Shown in pieces: positions 37,767 through 50,200 of a DNA stretch of 64,000 bases. The position numbers were made by a program, and so were the translations under genes. The stretch is from Taiwanofungus camphoratus (lineage: Eukaryota; Basidiomycota; Agaricomycetes; Polyporales; Taiwanofungaceae). The DNA is taken from assembly GCA_003999685.1 (NCBI GenBank), contig CP021222.1:124001-188000 (forward strand), read 5' to 3'. Under the pieces are notes generated by a model. That model saw nothing but the letters and a program-made list of their open reading frames with translations, searched no databases and was not told where the DNA came from. How positions within the stretch are numbered: position 1 is the stretch's first letter; each line of letters begins with the position of its first letter.

Positions 37767-40313
37767 TCAAGCTGCTTCCAGATCATGAGCCACATGAAGA
37801 AATTCACGGACCGGACCATAAAGGCTACAATACTCCTCGCAATGGTCGAAGAGAAAGTCAGACGGTGTGCCTTGCGCTAGTTGGCTCTTGACAACTTCAT
37901 CAGCGTCCTCAAAGCGGAGTACCTCGCCCGAGAGGTTCATGTCTGTGCATGCAGACCGTGGGCCGTTGAAAACGGGTTTATATGAGTCTAGAAAATTTGA
38001 ATGCGTGTTGGAATCATCTCCGACGGGGTGAAAACAGATAAAGCTTACGAGGATATTCCCCCTTTCTCACTTTTTCGAAGTCAATACCGTCGAAGTAAGG
38101 GTGGCTCTTGATGTCACGAGGCAGTGGCCGAGAGGAGGGGTCTTTACTGAGCATCTGCCAGGAGATCAGAATCAATGGTCGCGTAATAAGTGAAAAGATG
38201 CTACCTTGGAAAGAAGGTTCCTGGCATCCTCATCCGGGATCAAATTGTCCCATCTGATCTCTTCTTCCATGAGCTTCAACTGGTCTTCCGCATCGGCGAC
38301 ATCGTAAAACGGATTGTGCAGACCTCCGATGATCTCGAGCATCACTAGCCCTAGGCTCCATACATCTACTCGGCAAGAGTAGCCGTTGACATTACGAGCT
38401 AGTATTTCTGGAGCGTAGTAGCCTGGTGTGCCAATCGGATCGAAAGTCTTGCGTTTCTCGAATGCACCCTTGCGTCTCGGGCTGATAAGACGTGCGCAGC
38501 CAAAGTCAGCGACAACAACCTTCCCATCTGGGCCGATGAGAATATTGGTCGACTTGATGTCCCGGTGCATGATGCGGTTCTCATGAAGGTAATCGACAGT
38601 GTCGACCTGGAATAACACATTAGATCAGTTGAAATTGCAGAACACAAAGAGACCCACCAGTTCCGCACAGTAGAGTTTTGCCTCCGGTGATGGAATCTTT
38701 TCCCTCCTCAGGCGGCTCGCAAGAGTGTCAGGGAAGAGTGGCTGCAGGCAAACGTTGAATGAATAACCAAGAGATGAAGATCACTATGGAAGACGCACCA
38801 TTACGAAGTAAACGTTTTCGCCATCTTCCCAAGAAGAGAGGAGATTCATCAAGAACGGGACGCCACACAAAGTCGCAGCGCACATGATCCGCATCTCTGC
38901 CAATAGCCTCTCACGGCCTGTCTTGCTTTGATACTGCCGCAGTTTGTTCGTCACCTTGATGGCCACAAGGTTGCCAGCCTCTGACTCAGCTAACAGGACA
39001 CAACCATATCCACCTCTGCCCAATTGTCCCTGGAGTGTATAGGACGTTTCCGCGTTGTAGAGGACCGAAGGGGACTCTGGCTCTTCCGTGTCTGAGAACT
39101 CCTCCTGAGAATCACCATCCTCGTCACAGTCGTCATCGCTGTAGCCATCTCCGACATTCTCGCCTCCATGGTCCGGCTCGCCGTCGCTCTCATGGTCACT
39201 CAGTTCAGGCAGATCAGAAGTGCGTGTAGTCGAACAACACTTCCGAGGCCGAATCTTGATGACTAGAGGCGGTCTTGAAGAGCCAGATACCTTTCGCGTA
39301 TCATCTTCCTGCGAACCGCGAGGGGTCGAGCCGGTATGGTCGGTGGCAAACACAGGGAGGGCAGCATGACAATGTCCAGAAGGCGGTCTCTCGGCGAACA
39401 CACGTGCACCTGAATGACTAGACAAGTTGCACACATGGGGGGGTTCGATTTTTTCACCAGGCGACGAGATACGGTTGGGGGAGGAAGAGGGAGAGATTTT
39501 GACGAGACGACGATCCCGAGGTGGTATCCTTATCACAAGGCGTTGCTCCGGGGGGCTATTCACCTTAACTTCCTTGCTGTTGTTACTTGTGTCCGCGGCG
39601 GTAGAGCTGCCATCACCTGAGGAACCTGAGTGACCTTTGCGCGCAGCAGACCGTGATGAATCAAGGTGGAGAGCAGATATCTGTCTTCCTAAACCAGATT
39701 GCAGGACAGACAGAACAGGCGTCGCAGGTCGAGTGGGTACGGGGACAAGGTGCGCATCAGGAAGGTAAAACACAGGCGTAGGTCGTCCCAGAAAAGGCTT
39801 GTCGATAGGCAACAAAGGCGTTGAACGGGTCGGGCTAAGTTCACAAGATGCTACTGCCGTACCCGCAATGACTCCATCAGTTGCATCCAGAAGGGCCACA
39901 CAAGAAAAAGCTGTACCTTGGAAACACGGCCTGGAAGAAGTCCACAAAGGGAAGAAACCAGTAGGTATGTGGCGTGTCCGGGGCTGCTCGAGGCGGGAGC
40001 CAGCCGTGTGCAATCCGACAGAAATGGCCACCGAGACACCAGAGGGGTACTGAGCAGGCGCGTCGCACAGATAGTTGTTTCTAAGGCCGGAGAGGTGCTG
40101 CTCAATTGCGGTGCGGACTGTGGCGTCGAGGTTGGGAAGAAGCAGAACGCAGCGCAATACGATGGCTTGGATACCATGAGTGGTGAATACTCGAATACAG
40201 TCTCTCAAAGCGCGGTAAGCAGCCACGGGAGCCACCAAGAATCGGTGAAGTTCTTTATCGTTAGACAAATTGGGAGCAAGTGCAGAAGTCAAGGTGCGCT
40301 GGAGGAACGACAT
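37767..40313 (-). CDS. AGC-like serine/threonine protein kinase with long N-terminal region
   Basis: The large first exon (start MSFLQRTLTS at 40313, near 510 residues) is followed by several short ones and ends ...HDLEAA at 37767. The first 400 residues are mostly disordered, with Ser/Pro-rich and Asp/Glu-rich parts. The kinase domain begins YTLQGQLGRGGYGCVLLAE. It has VAIKV (ATP-binding Lys), HRDIKSTNILI (catalytic loop), VADFGCARL and GTPGYYAPEIL in the activation segment, the last typical of AGC kinases. An AGC-like tail (HPYFDGIDFEKVRKGEYP) follows. The family is expanded in agaricomycetes and its target is unknown. It is divergent from the twin-Myb gene across 834 bp containing two ACGCGT boxes. 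Confidence 0.82.
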
Positions 40314-40517
40314 GGTAGTGCTGAGGGAACGGGGGTAGTTTCCAACTGCGGGAAGTAATCATGTTTTATAGGCTGTGGGTCCAAACTGGTCACACAATTG
40401 GTGGCCACCATCTGCGAAAGTCAAAGCGAGCGTGGCTTGCCGAAGAAGTGAGTGCTTTGACTTTGCTAGAACAAAGCGCTAGCCACGGATAACGTGACCG
40501 CGTTTAACCTCGATGTG

Positions 40518-40523
40518 ACGCGT
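40518..40523. promoter_or_regulatory. ACGCGT (MCB-like) box
   Basis: Exact MluI cell-cycle box in the divergent gap between the kinase (start 40313) and the twin-Myb gene (start 41148). In fungi MBF binds this sequence to drive G1/S genes. Use here is inference. Confidence 0.45.
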
Positions 40524-41051
40524 GCTCGCTGCGCATTGTGCCGGACTTTCGTAGAGGGGCCATAGCGTAGACGGTCTAGTTCCTAGACACAAGCTATTGC
40601 GAGCTGAGAACAAAGCTACTGACAGCGGTTCCTGAGCCTGCAAAAGCGTTTTGTAGCGAGTACCTTACGATGGAATCATTTTAAGAGACGGTCATTCAAG
40701 TTCTGCGACAGACCCTGATAATTATGGCTTAGAATGTCAGTGCAGGACCGATATCAGCAATGTGGCAGAATTATTAAGTACGTACTCTGCGCCTGCGGTC
40801 TGTGGGGGAATGCGGCCGTTGCTCAGCGTATGGTGACAGTAGAATCTGCTAACAGGTACTAGCGTGACTGCGTTACCAGTGTGTTTTGACGGAGGGAAGC
40901 TACAATGATTGAGCATTGATATTGATATTGAATGTCGTTGAACTTTCATATCTGCAGTCTGAACGATTTCGGAGAGCAGAACGTTGGTCAAGTGTTTTCG
41001 ACTTCGAAGTGTCCAGCACACAGGTTACCAAATAGGGATGGTTGATATATA

Positions 41052-41057
41052 ACGCGT
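41052..41057. promoter_or_regulatory. ACGCGT (MCB-like) box near twin-Myb start
   Basis: Second exact ACGCGT in the same gap, about 90 bp before the twin-Myb ATG and next to an AT-rich tatataacgcg stretch. Two copies in 834 bp is more than chance leads one to expect (roughly 0.2 per 834 bp at even base use). Confidence 0.5.
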
Positions 41058-41147
41058 CACGGTGTGCGCTAGTTGTCTCGCTCGACGGTTGTAGTCCAAG
41101 TTCGTCAATAAACACTCTACATCGGTGCATACACATTATCGTCAGTC

Positions 41148-44100
41148 ATGTCTCTACCTCAGAGTAGCTCGTACGTAGAAGGGGTCTGTCTGGCTGCATA
41201 TAAATGTACTGACACATCCGTCTAGTCATTTCTCAGAAGAGGACGACAAATATCTCATTCGCTTCCTTGCCAAGTACACTCCCGACGGGAGATATCGAAG
41301 CGGGAACGTTATCTATCATAAACTGGAGGAGAACGTAAGACGTCCCATATTGTCCAAGAATTTTCCCACTTACATGCCTTGTGTTGATCAGGGTGAACGC
41401 AAGTGGCCCTGGTCGAAGCACCACACCTGGATGTCCTGGCGCAACCGCTATGTCAAGCAGAAGGATTATTTCGACCAAGAGATCAGGCGGTATCAGAAGA
41501 GACATGGCATCGACCGCAATCGCGGGCCGCCACCTACACCTAGGGCGACGCCCAATGGGAATGCGCGAGTCGCGTTCACGGCCGAGGACGACAGCCATCT
41601 CGTGGTCTACCTAGCTAAGCACAGCACGAGTGCTAAGGGTAGGTTGGGAAACTCGCTATACGAGACGCTCGTAGCCAACGTGAGTCCCATGCTCTTGCGA
41701 CTCGCTGTATACTAACCCGTATGTTCGTTTCCAGGGAGAAGGCAAGTGGCGTTGGGCTGAACGTCATCCGTGGAGGGGGTGGCGCGAGAGATACAGGAAT
41801 AACCGGCCTGAATTTGACCAGCGGATTCTGAACTGGCAGAAAAGGCACGATACCTATATTCCGTTGCAGACCCCTGTCAAGAGAGGCATGCGGAAGCGCG
41901 CGAACGCGCACCCAGAAAATGAAGGGGAAGATGAGGAGCCTGTAGTGAAACAAGAAGAAGAGGAGTCCTCTTTCAACCCCGAGGACGACCAGTCAGTACG
42001 AGATGCGACCACGAAAGGAAAGGGGAAGGAGAGGGAGATGACATCTGAAAAGGAGAAAGGAAAGGAGAAACGTCGGAGGAGCGACGACCATACAGACGAA
42101 GACACTACGGACGGACGGAACAAGAGGCGGTGCGTGGACGGTTGTGAAGGCAGGAGTGACAGTGTGCGCCCCGAGCTTCTATCTCTTGTCGAGGCTCACG
42201 AGGAGGAAGAAAGTATGAGTGTTGCAGCACCCGGTCCCGGCCAAGAGGCGACCGTACTGGAGGATGGAGATCAACCTCTTTTAAATGCTGAAGGGCGGGA
42301 AGAGGAAGAGGAAGAGGAGGAAGAAGAGGATGGTCAGGGTCCTCCGGCATCCGATGATTATCGAGGAGAGATCTTGGAGAGTAATACAGAGGACGTGGCG
42401 CAGTCTGGTTCGGATACTCTACTCGCTGCTGAAAAGCTTACTGGGTTCAACGACAATGTCGAAGGAGAAGCGCAGGCTATGGACATCGATGTTGGACTGG
42501 AGTATTCAAGCCGGTACGTAATTAAACATAGCCTTATTCGTATCGATTATGTTGCAACTCTAATTCCTGCATTTATGATAGGCCCGCGTCTCACGAGGCG
42601 ACTCCTACCCCATCCTCTCGGGGTGTCGACCCGTCCGATAGACAGCTCTACCCCGAAGTCCTTTTGCGAGCTCCCGCCGCCGACAAGCCTTCGCTTCCTG
42701 GATTGGACCCTGCAGTGTTGACTTTGAACGCTCAAATACGCCAAACATCTGAGCAGGTGGTCCCGCAGGTGCCTGCTGATCCAGAAACCCTCCAGCTCGA
42801 GCAGCAGAAGCCAGTGCGAGCGACGCAGGGCCCAACTCCACCTACCAGTGTGATGGAGACACCGTTGCATTCTCCGCAAGTCAGGGGTGACAATGTGAAA
42901 CAAGGAACTGCCGAGGAAATCGCCTTGCGTCCTCATCCATCTGCTACAAAAGTGCAGATGTCATCCGATCTCTTTTCTATTGGGTATGGTCAAGTTAGAG
43001 AGAGTCACGTCGTGGATCAAGAAATGGCAGATGCGTCCTCAAATTGCGCTGCGGCTTTGACACGGAGAATCGTCTACGTTGCTCAGACAAATGCTGAGGC
43101 GGGCCCATCTAGTGCAATAATGACCACGTCGACCCCGAGAGCTCGCCAGCAGCGGAGGCCTCGGCTTGCAAGACATGAGTCTGATTGCTTCACTTCACTA
43201 AGTCCATCGCCCACGCGTGAAGCGGACATCAGCAGAAGCGATAGCCCAGCGGAACGACAGCCTAAGAGGGAACCCCCGCGACTTGATGAGGGTGCGTTCA
43301 ATAACGCGTTCTCAGATGCGAGGGGTAATCCCCGTGTGAGCGCATCCGGGAAGCGCTCCAGGCCGACGGGCATTGACGAAGACGAGGATGAGGAGAAAGC
43401 TGCTGAGTCCTCGGATAGCGGGGACTGGCCGCCTAAAAGGGGCAAGAGTAAGGGTCAAAGAGAACCAGTAGTGAGCATGCCGGAGGCTATTCAAGTGAAA
43501 TCGGAGCAAAAGGTGGTCACTATCAGGAAAGAACGGAAGGATGCACCTGTTATTGTTAGGACACCTGCTGCTCGGGCCTTAAACGCTCTTGCCAACGACG
43601 AACCAGTTCAAGAGCATCATGCCTTCAGCCAACCGTCTCAGGTGCTCCGACGGGCAATAACCCCTCCAGAATCTAGACCCCAGGCCCAGATACATCACCC
43701 ATTCAGTCAGCAGAGTCAAACGATTCCGGACCCATTGGGCCGACTGTCGTCTGCATTGTCCGCGTTGTCACGCACCGATATGTCAACTCGTCGTGAGGCT
43801 ATCGGGCCAGCTCTTCGATCCAACATCACTGGTATTGATATCTCTCGTGTTGAGCGGGTGCTAAACCGCGATGCTCATCTGCTCCAGGGTGCAAAGAGTG
43901 ACGAAAAACGGGCATCATCTAGTGCTAGCTCGGATGTGTTGCCTGTAGCTTCGTCCTCTGCTGGGCAGAGGCGTTCCGCGGTCCCATTCAGGATCACGCC
44001 CGCTCCTCATAGCCTTGCCTCTGGACAATCTGTGAACAGTGACTTGTTGCCTGTTGCATCTACTGAAACAGATCATGGCAACATAAACCGCGGCCAGTCT

Positions 44101-45174
44101 CGTGATAATGCCAATCGCGAGGGAGAGAAGGAGTCGATCTCTGTACCGTTCCCGAATGAACTGCCACACAGGTGGCATAAATTGGCGGATGTGGCGAGAG
44201 GAAACGAAGATTCACCACCAGAGGGACTGCATGCAGGTGACAGAGGCAGTATTCGGGTACGACAGTCTCTTCCCACATTTTCATATAGGCGGAACAGCAA
44301 TGGATCCCGTTTTCACTCGAATGCTAGGCCTTCATTGCGACGCAGGATATCAGATGGATCCATAAATCGATCCCAGACTCGTGCTATTTCAGAAGAACCT
44401 GACCCGCCTCTGAGCAGCAACGATGAATCGATTCTTCTCCAAGTTGGAAAGGAGTTGACTATAGAGACAATGTCAAATAATCACGGATTCAATCCAGAGG
44501 TCGTAAGCAAGCTATGGCGCGCAGCTGAGTCGTTGCCCTTGACCGACTTCATTCTGTGCAAGATGCGAGAAGCTGCAGAAAAAAAGGCTATGGAGTTACT
44601 GGAAGCTCATCAAACTGCAATGCAAGAACAAGATTGCTCCAAGGATGCAGCAGCTAGTCGTCGTGTAGACCGGCTTCCATCTCGGTCCTCTCCTTTGCGA
44701 AACCTTTCACCACTGAAGTACACCTCAATGGACTTTGAAGATGATGACGACACCAAATCAGAGTATTCGCCCCCAATGCACTCTCGAGCAGGCCAATTCA
44801 TAAGGCTCGTAAAAGCAGGAAGAGAGGATGAAGCATTTGCCAGAGAGATCAGTAGGGCTGGCGCGCGCTCATCTCCCAGTACGCCTTTCAATAGGCGCGG
44901 TGGAATAGTAGTGATTGAAGATGACGACGACCTCGATGAAAGTCAAAGCCAAGTCGAATTGTTACTAGAGCCGAAAGCAGAAGATGACATGGATCAAGCA
45001 TTTCGAAACTCACCTTCTCGCTCACGTCACAATGCGGAAGACGAGCACCTTGATGCATTCCAGCAAGCGGTGAGGCACGGCAACTTCAAGGACTTAGAGG
45101 AGACAATAGGTCCGGGATCTGTCAGGGTTCTGGCAGGTAAAATGCTTGACAAGATTCTAAGCCGGACTACGTGA
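41148..45174 (+). CDS. Twin Rap1-type Myb-domain protein
   Basis: Five exons (41148-41170, 41226-41334, 41392-41679, 41735-42513, 42582-45174) give 1263 residues. Two Rap1-Myb domains stand in tandem. The first is HFSEEDDKYLIRFLAKY ... VIYHKLEEN / GERKWPWSKHHTWMSWRNRY. The second is VAFTAEDDSHLVVYLAKH ... SLYETLVAN / GEGKWRWAERHPWRGWRERY. Introns 2 and 3 fall at the same codon of each repeat, so the repeat arose by tandem exon duplication. No BRCT domain is present. After the Mybs come an acidic KQEEEESS region and about 800 disordered residues. Toward the end lies a helical block, NNHGFNPEVVSKLWRAA then TDFILCKMREAAEKKAM, that could be RCT-like. A SUMO-interacting-type motif, GGIVVIEDDDDLD, follows. 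A telomere or subtelomere DNA-binding role is inference. Confidence 0.8.
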
Positions 45175-45479
45175 CGTGTGACGTAGTCTCAGGTATTATT
45201 CACTATCAGTATGATAACGAAAATTGGAACTCTTGGAGGTCATCATAACGACCGCACCTGCTCTGATCTCCAACCAACCTATGAAAATACTGTTGTAGGG
45301 GTGTTTGCCAGTGTGTCAAAATTGCAGTGGCTAGTATTCTTGAACCACTCCAACACTTCTCAGCCGTGCATCTTTCTGCATCATGAATTACCTTGGAATG
45401 ACGTTCGTTCGAACTTGTTGAGATGACTCGGCACTGATATCAGTCGCCCCCAGGTATATCCAGTCTACGGCTTGCTCTG

Positions 45480-46467
45480 CCACTCTGTGTCCCTATGTAC
45501 TCTGAGGTGCCCTACCAACATCAAACTTTCTGTGCCAAGCAGTATTTTGAGTGGAGGATCAAGCATGTTCCTGCATCAGAACATTCGCTGCCTTCGCAGG
45601 GTCGTCGATGGGAGACTGGCCTCTAGCATCTTCCTGATGACAACAATTGGCGAAGCCAGGGTATTATTATTGTGGGAGCATCGGGATGCGGATCATGGAC
45701 GTATCTGAAGTGAAGGAGGTGGTGAAACCTCCCGGTTCAATTATGACTCTCTTGATGTTCCATTCTGGCAGCATCTCCTTCGTGAATCTTTCCGTGAACG
45801 CTTCGAGTGCTACGAAATTGGATGAGAAACAAGAACAGTGCGTGAAGTACGTATGACAACAGCTTACCAAATTTTCCAGCGTGGTAGTAGTTGGATCCCG
45901 GCCATGCACGGTAGCCACCGACAGAAGAAATATCGAGGATTCGACCACCATGACCTGGAGGATTTACGTCTTTATGGCCTACGGGTTGGATGAACGTGAG
46001 TCCAGGCATGTGTCTTTGAATTGAACAGACCTGTTTGGTGATATGGACTAGACCCCAGAAGAGAACATCCATCTCCTTGCGTGCCACTTCCTCTGGAACT
46101 GCCTCGATCTCGCCTTCCACGCAATATCCGGCATTGTTCACGACAACATCCAACCTGCCGAAGCGCTCCCTTGTCATCTCAAATGCCTCACTAATCCGAG
46201 CCTCGTTCGTAACGTCGAGCGGTAGTACCAATACCTGAGAGGCAGGGTGTTTCTTTGAAAGTGACCCTAGCGCTTCGGGCTTACGCAGTGTGGCGACAAC
46301 TCGCTCGTCTGCAGCCAAGAGTACTTCTACCAACGCTTTTCCAAGGCCTTGAGAACTGCCAGCGACTGTAAGCACAAATCAGGACGGTCAATGTCAGCCT
46401 CAACCGTAACAGAAGAATGAGGGCTCACCGAACCAAACTCGGAGTTGAAAAATGTTTCTGAAGTCAT
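45480..46467 (-). pseudogene. Short-chain dehydrogenase copy B, decayed
   Basis: Paralogue of the SDR at 36.2 kb. The exons read VAGSSQGLGKALVE (cofactor loop), LDVVVNNAGYCVEG (intact NNAG), a GGRILDISSVGGYRAW block, then YYHAGKF (YxxxK), and VALEAFTERFTKEMLPEW / VIIEPGGF. The ATG at 46467 opens exon 1 in a frame one base out from the RVWF that leads into intron 1. The main frame ends early at IPMLPQ (45667). Past that stop, pieces of the missing C-terminus persist in shifted frames: VVIRKMLE, then GQSPIDDPAKAANVL, then LDPPLKILLGTESL at about 45565-45527, matching copy A. At least three lesions therefore separate it from an intact gene. It lies in opposite orientation to copy A. Confidence 0.72.
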
Positions 46468-47210
46468 GGTGGTAACGAGTGACTGCCTGGGCAGTCCTCT
46501 ATATACACCCATCTATAAAGACAATTTACTGCACAAGCCGTGTTGGACACGCAACTGTTCGGCACCGGCTCTATCCCAAGTACCCGAAAGTAATATTGCA
46601 ATCAGTAATTGAATTCTGTGGGGAAACGGCACACGATTCGCAGTTTGTCAATGCGCTTCAAACATCTCCGGGGGCCTGGTCGAGGCAGGGTGCCGTCAAA
46701 ATAGCATACGGAACCTAATATACCAAAGGAGGGAAGAGACCTGTCGGAGAGTTGAGCTCTTTGCATTCGAGTGGCCCACAATCAATAACTCGCTGAAATG
46801 AGGCGTACCTATGGAGGTATGTGTTCGAAATCAGTACAACAGCCGTACGAACGTCGGCATACTAAACTCACGGTAATCGCGGTCTTTACGTGATCTGCAA
46901 CCGGATCGTTATGCGGCACTAGAATAATGAGTATTGTAATGTCACTGAGTCACGATGAGGCGCTACGATGTTGCACGCACGCCCATTTATGCCAGATTTG
47001 ATGAAACAATTACAACGGGCACCGGTGGAGCTGTGAATGCTCCGATGAGGCAAACCCCAGGCCGTGATCCTTGGAGGTAAGAAGACAACATACGAAATAA
47101 GTAGCACTGCCGTCAGAGAACCTCGATAGAAGCTTGAATGCTGCCTGTATGACTCGGGCACTTGATTAAGTATTATGTACAAGCCCATGCAGCATCAATA
47201 CAACGGATTT
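46468..47210. other. Intergenic, no gene seen
   Basis: About 740 bp between the SDR relic and the stop of the GH31 gene. It probably contains the old SDR promoter (a TATA-like tctatataca lies at 46498) and the GH31 3' UTR. No supported coding frame. Confidence 0.4.
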
Positions 47211-50200
47211 TCACATAATGTAAAGAGAGAAGTCATTGTCTAACGGAATACCAAGAGTCACATCCAACACCTTCGTGTCTGCGTCGAACGTTACAGAGCC
47301 ATTCATGATATTTCCATTGACCTTCACAAGAGCTGGAGCTTCCGAGACGCCTAGCAAGCGAACCCGTGACACGTTGACACCTGTGTTATATCCGAACGTG
47401 CCCGTGACCGTCAGAATACCGTCTTGGTAGGACATATTGACCTCCGTGATTGACTGAGGAGTGATGGACACCCCATCATCTACGTATAGAGAGCCAGAAG
47501 CCGCCCCATCAAACCCAGTCGCCACCACAATCTCAAAGTCCTGCTGACGGAGGGCAGTGGTTGTCATTGCGCTCTGAGCGCGAAGGGGTAGCACAGCACC
47601 GCCTCGGATGTATACAGGAATAGATGTCAGGTTGACATTATCTAGCTCAACGTAGCTTCCATTGCCTCGAATAGGAACAAATGTGTTGAAGTCGTAGAAG
47701 ATGTCATCAGGTAAGTAGATGTTGACGGAAGTGGAGTTTTCCTCAGTGACAGGGGAGATGAGGATGGAGTCGCCAAAGAGGAACTGGAGGTCAATGGCAA
47801 ACGTGGAAGGGTCTTGAGGGTATTTGTACCAGAGTGGATTGATAACAGGTGTTCCATCGATGCTAGCCTGATGGAAAGCTGTGTAAATGTAATCAATAAG
47901 ACGGTATCTGACGTGAATAATCAGTGGGATCCTATATTCGTGACTGACAAATATATACCGCATATCCAGAGCATTCCTAGCAGCCTGAGCAACAATCGGC
48001 CAACGATAGAATTCTTGAGGAATAGATGTATCATCATTATGCTTCCAAAGTCACTAATGAAAAGTTAGCCCACTTGCTTACGTAAATCATCACTCACGTC
48101 GCGCATAAAAGGGTAGAAAGCACCAAGCATGGCCCACCGAGCGCACAATTCTTCTGTCGTATCCTCGGCTAATTCTCACATCAGTATCAAGCATCTTTAA
48201 GTCTTATTGAAATATATAATCCTGGAACACTGACCATATCCACAGATGTCCGCACCAACCATCGGCACTTGATACACGCTCGCCATACCGAGGGTCCCGG
48301 AAATCGAGTTGCGATAATGTTCCCAATCGGCGAAGTTATCACCCAGCCATTTCTGCACCTTTGAGCCAGCACCAGCGAAGGTAGACCGAGTGACGACGAG
48401 TGTACGAAGGCCAGGGCGGCGCGCAAGCATAGCATTGTGAGTTACAGTCGACATCATAGTTCCATACATGTTGTCTGTCCATGGCCCGTGATAATCGTAG
48501 AATCTGGCAATTACAATATCGAAGCACAACTCACGAGTGTCATATTCAATAAGTCCATTAGCGTGCCTTGCGTTCGTCTGTAGAAAGTGTTACCAGGATC
48601 TCGATAAAGCGTGGATGAGGGACCAACATATGATGTCCTGTTGGACAACGCTCCCGCAGCATTATTGATTGCGTACGGTGGATACAGCACATTTTCCCCA
48701 CTGTGATTGGCTCTCTTTTGTAACGCCACAACAGAAGCTGAGGAATTGACGAAGATAGGCGCATTCGGATCCGGGGGTAAGGTCGTCCGAGGAGGAGGAA
48801 GGTCCTGCTCAGCCGCTTGTTCGAATGGGTCTGTACATGGAACAGTACAGAACTTTATGAAGACTGAAATGAGCCTGAGAACTCAAACACGATAGTACAC
48901 GCATTCGCATACACTAGATGGTTCATTCATGTCAATCCAAGCCCCGTCGATATCTAGACCTGTTTGTGGATTGTAGAAAAGTTGAAACTCATTTGACCAG
49001 AAACTAGACCTTTCAGTGAGGGCAGGGAGGATTAGATTTGAGGCAGTACGTACTCTTGCACCCCCAGGTTGAACCAATCTACACAAAATGAGTGTTACGA
49101 CTGTTGTACAGGGAACTCATCAACTCACCCGGGAAAACAGTGACACCTGAATCCACCGAGGCATAAGTGTGATTGCTTGAGACTCTTGGAATTTCCTTCG
49201 CAAAGACGTCATGACTCACCGGGCCATACAGCTCCTAAAAAGAAGCTCCCGTTTGCAGCTTTAAGCCAGATGTCTGCAGCCGTTCCTCGATCATAAGTCC
49301 CGTATCCCTCTCCCGGAGCATAAGCTATCGCGGGATCAGTCATAAGAACTACGATTCATATGAAAACAAGTTCTTTACGATTGGATGATCCGACGTACTG
49401 TAGTGTTGATTGTGAGAGTGCAAGTAGTCGATAATTTCACGCATCCTGTTAAGGGGGAAATAATCTGGGTCAATTGTGAAAATGCGACGATTATACATGT
49501 AGTCTTGGTCACGCGTGTATTGTCAGTAAAGGACGCTGGAAGAGCCGAGAAGCCCATCACCTATATCTGTCCACATCGTCTCAAGAGGTATATTGGCGAG
49601 CGAGTAGTTCGTGATGACATCCGCAACCTCGACAAAGTCTAAGCACGATGATGAGGAGAAGCTCCATTCATCAAGTGTCGTCACCCACCTGTATAACCGA
49701 AGCGACATTGGTGCAGTCCGAATGACCAATACGGCACTTCTGCAGGTGTAGCCACCACTTCCGCGTACTGCCTGGCTACCTCAGTTGGGTCCGACTCACT
49801 CCCTGCAAGGAAGTAGAAGTCGAGCACCCCTCCAATCACGTTATACTCCAAGGTTGTCCCTGGCTCTGTTGTTTGGTTGATCTTGATATCCATGCCATTG
49901 GAGCTTAAGAGAAAGACTCCGTGAGTGCCTGTGAGACGATGCTCGAAGTATATGGGATGGTTTCCGTAAAGGTTCGTCCCATTCGGTACGCCATACGCAT
50001 CGCGAGACCAGAGGGTCCGTATCAAGTTCTCGGTCGGCAAGCGGAAATTCTCTGTGTGCTCTCCGAGACCATAAATGTTAGCGTCCGCGGGGAGATTCGT
50101 CATCAGCCGTAGGTATTGCGGCTCGTATATCAATGGATGCGACTCAGTTGAGAATAGAACTTCGGACGTAGAGGCCCGATAGATCGAGAACGAGAACGGA

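Noticed and set aside
39414-40358. Long plus-strand open frames opposite the kinase gene
   Set aside because: Shadows of the GC-rich kinase coding sequence; no motifs.
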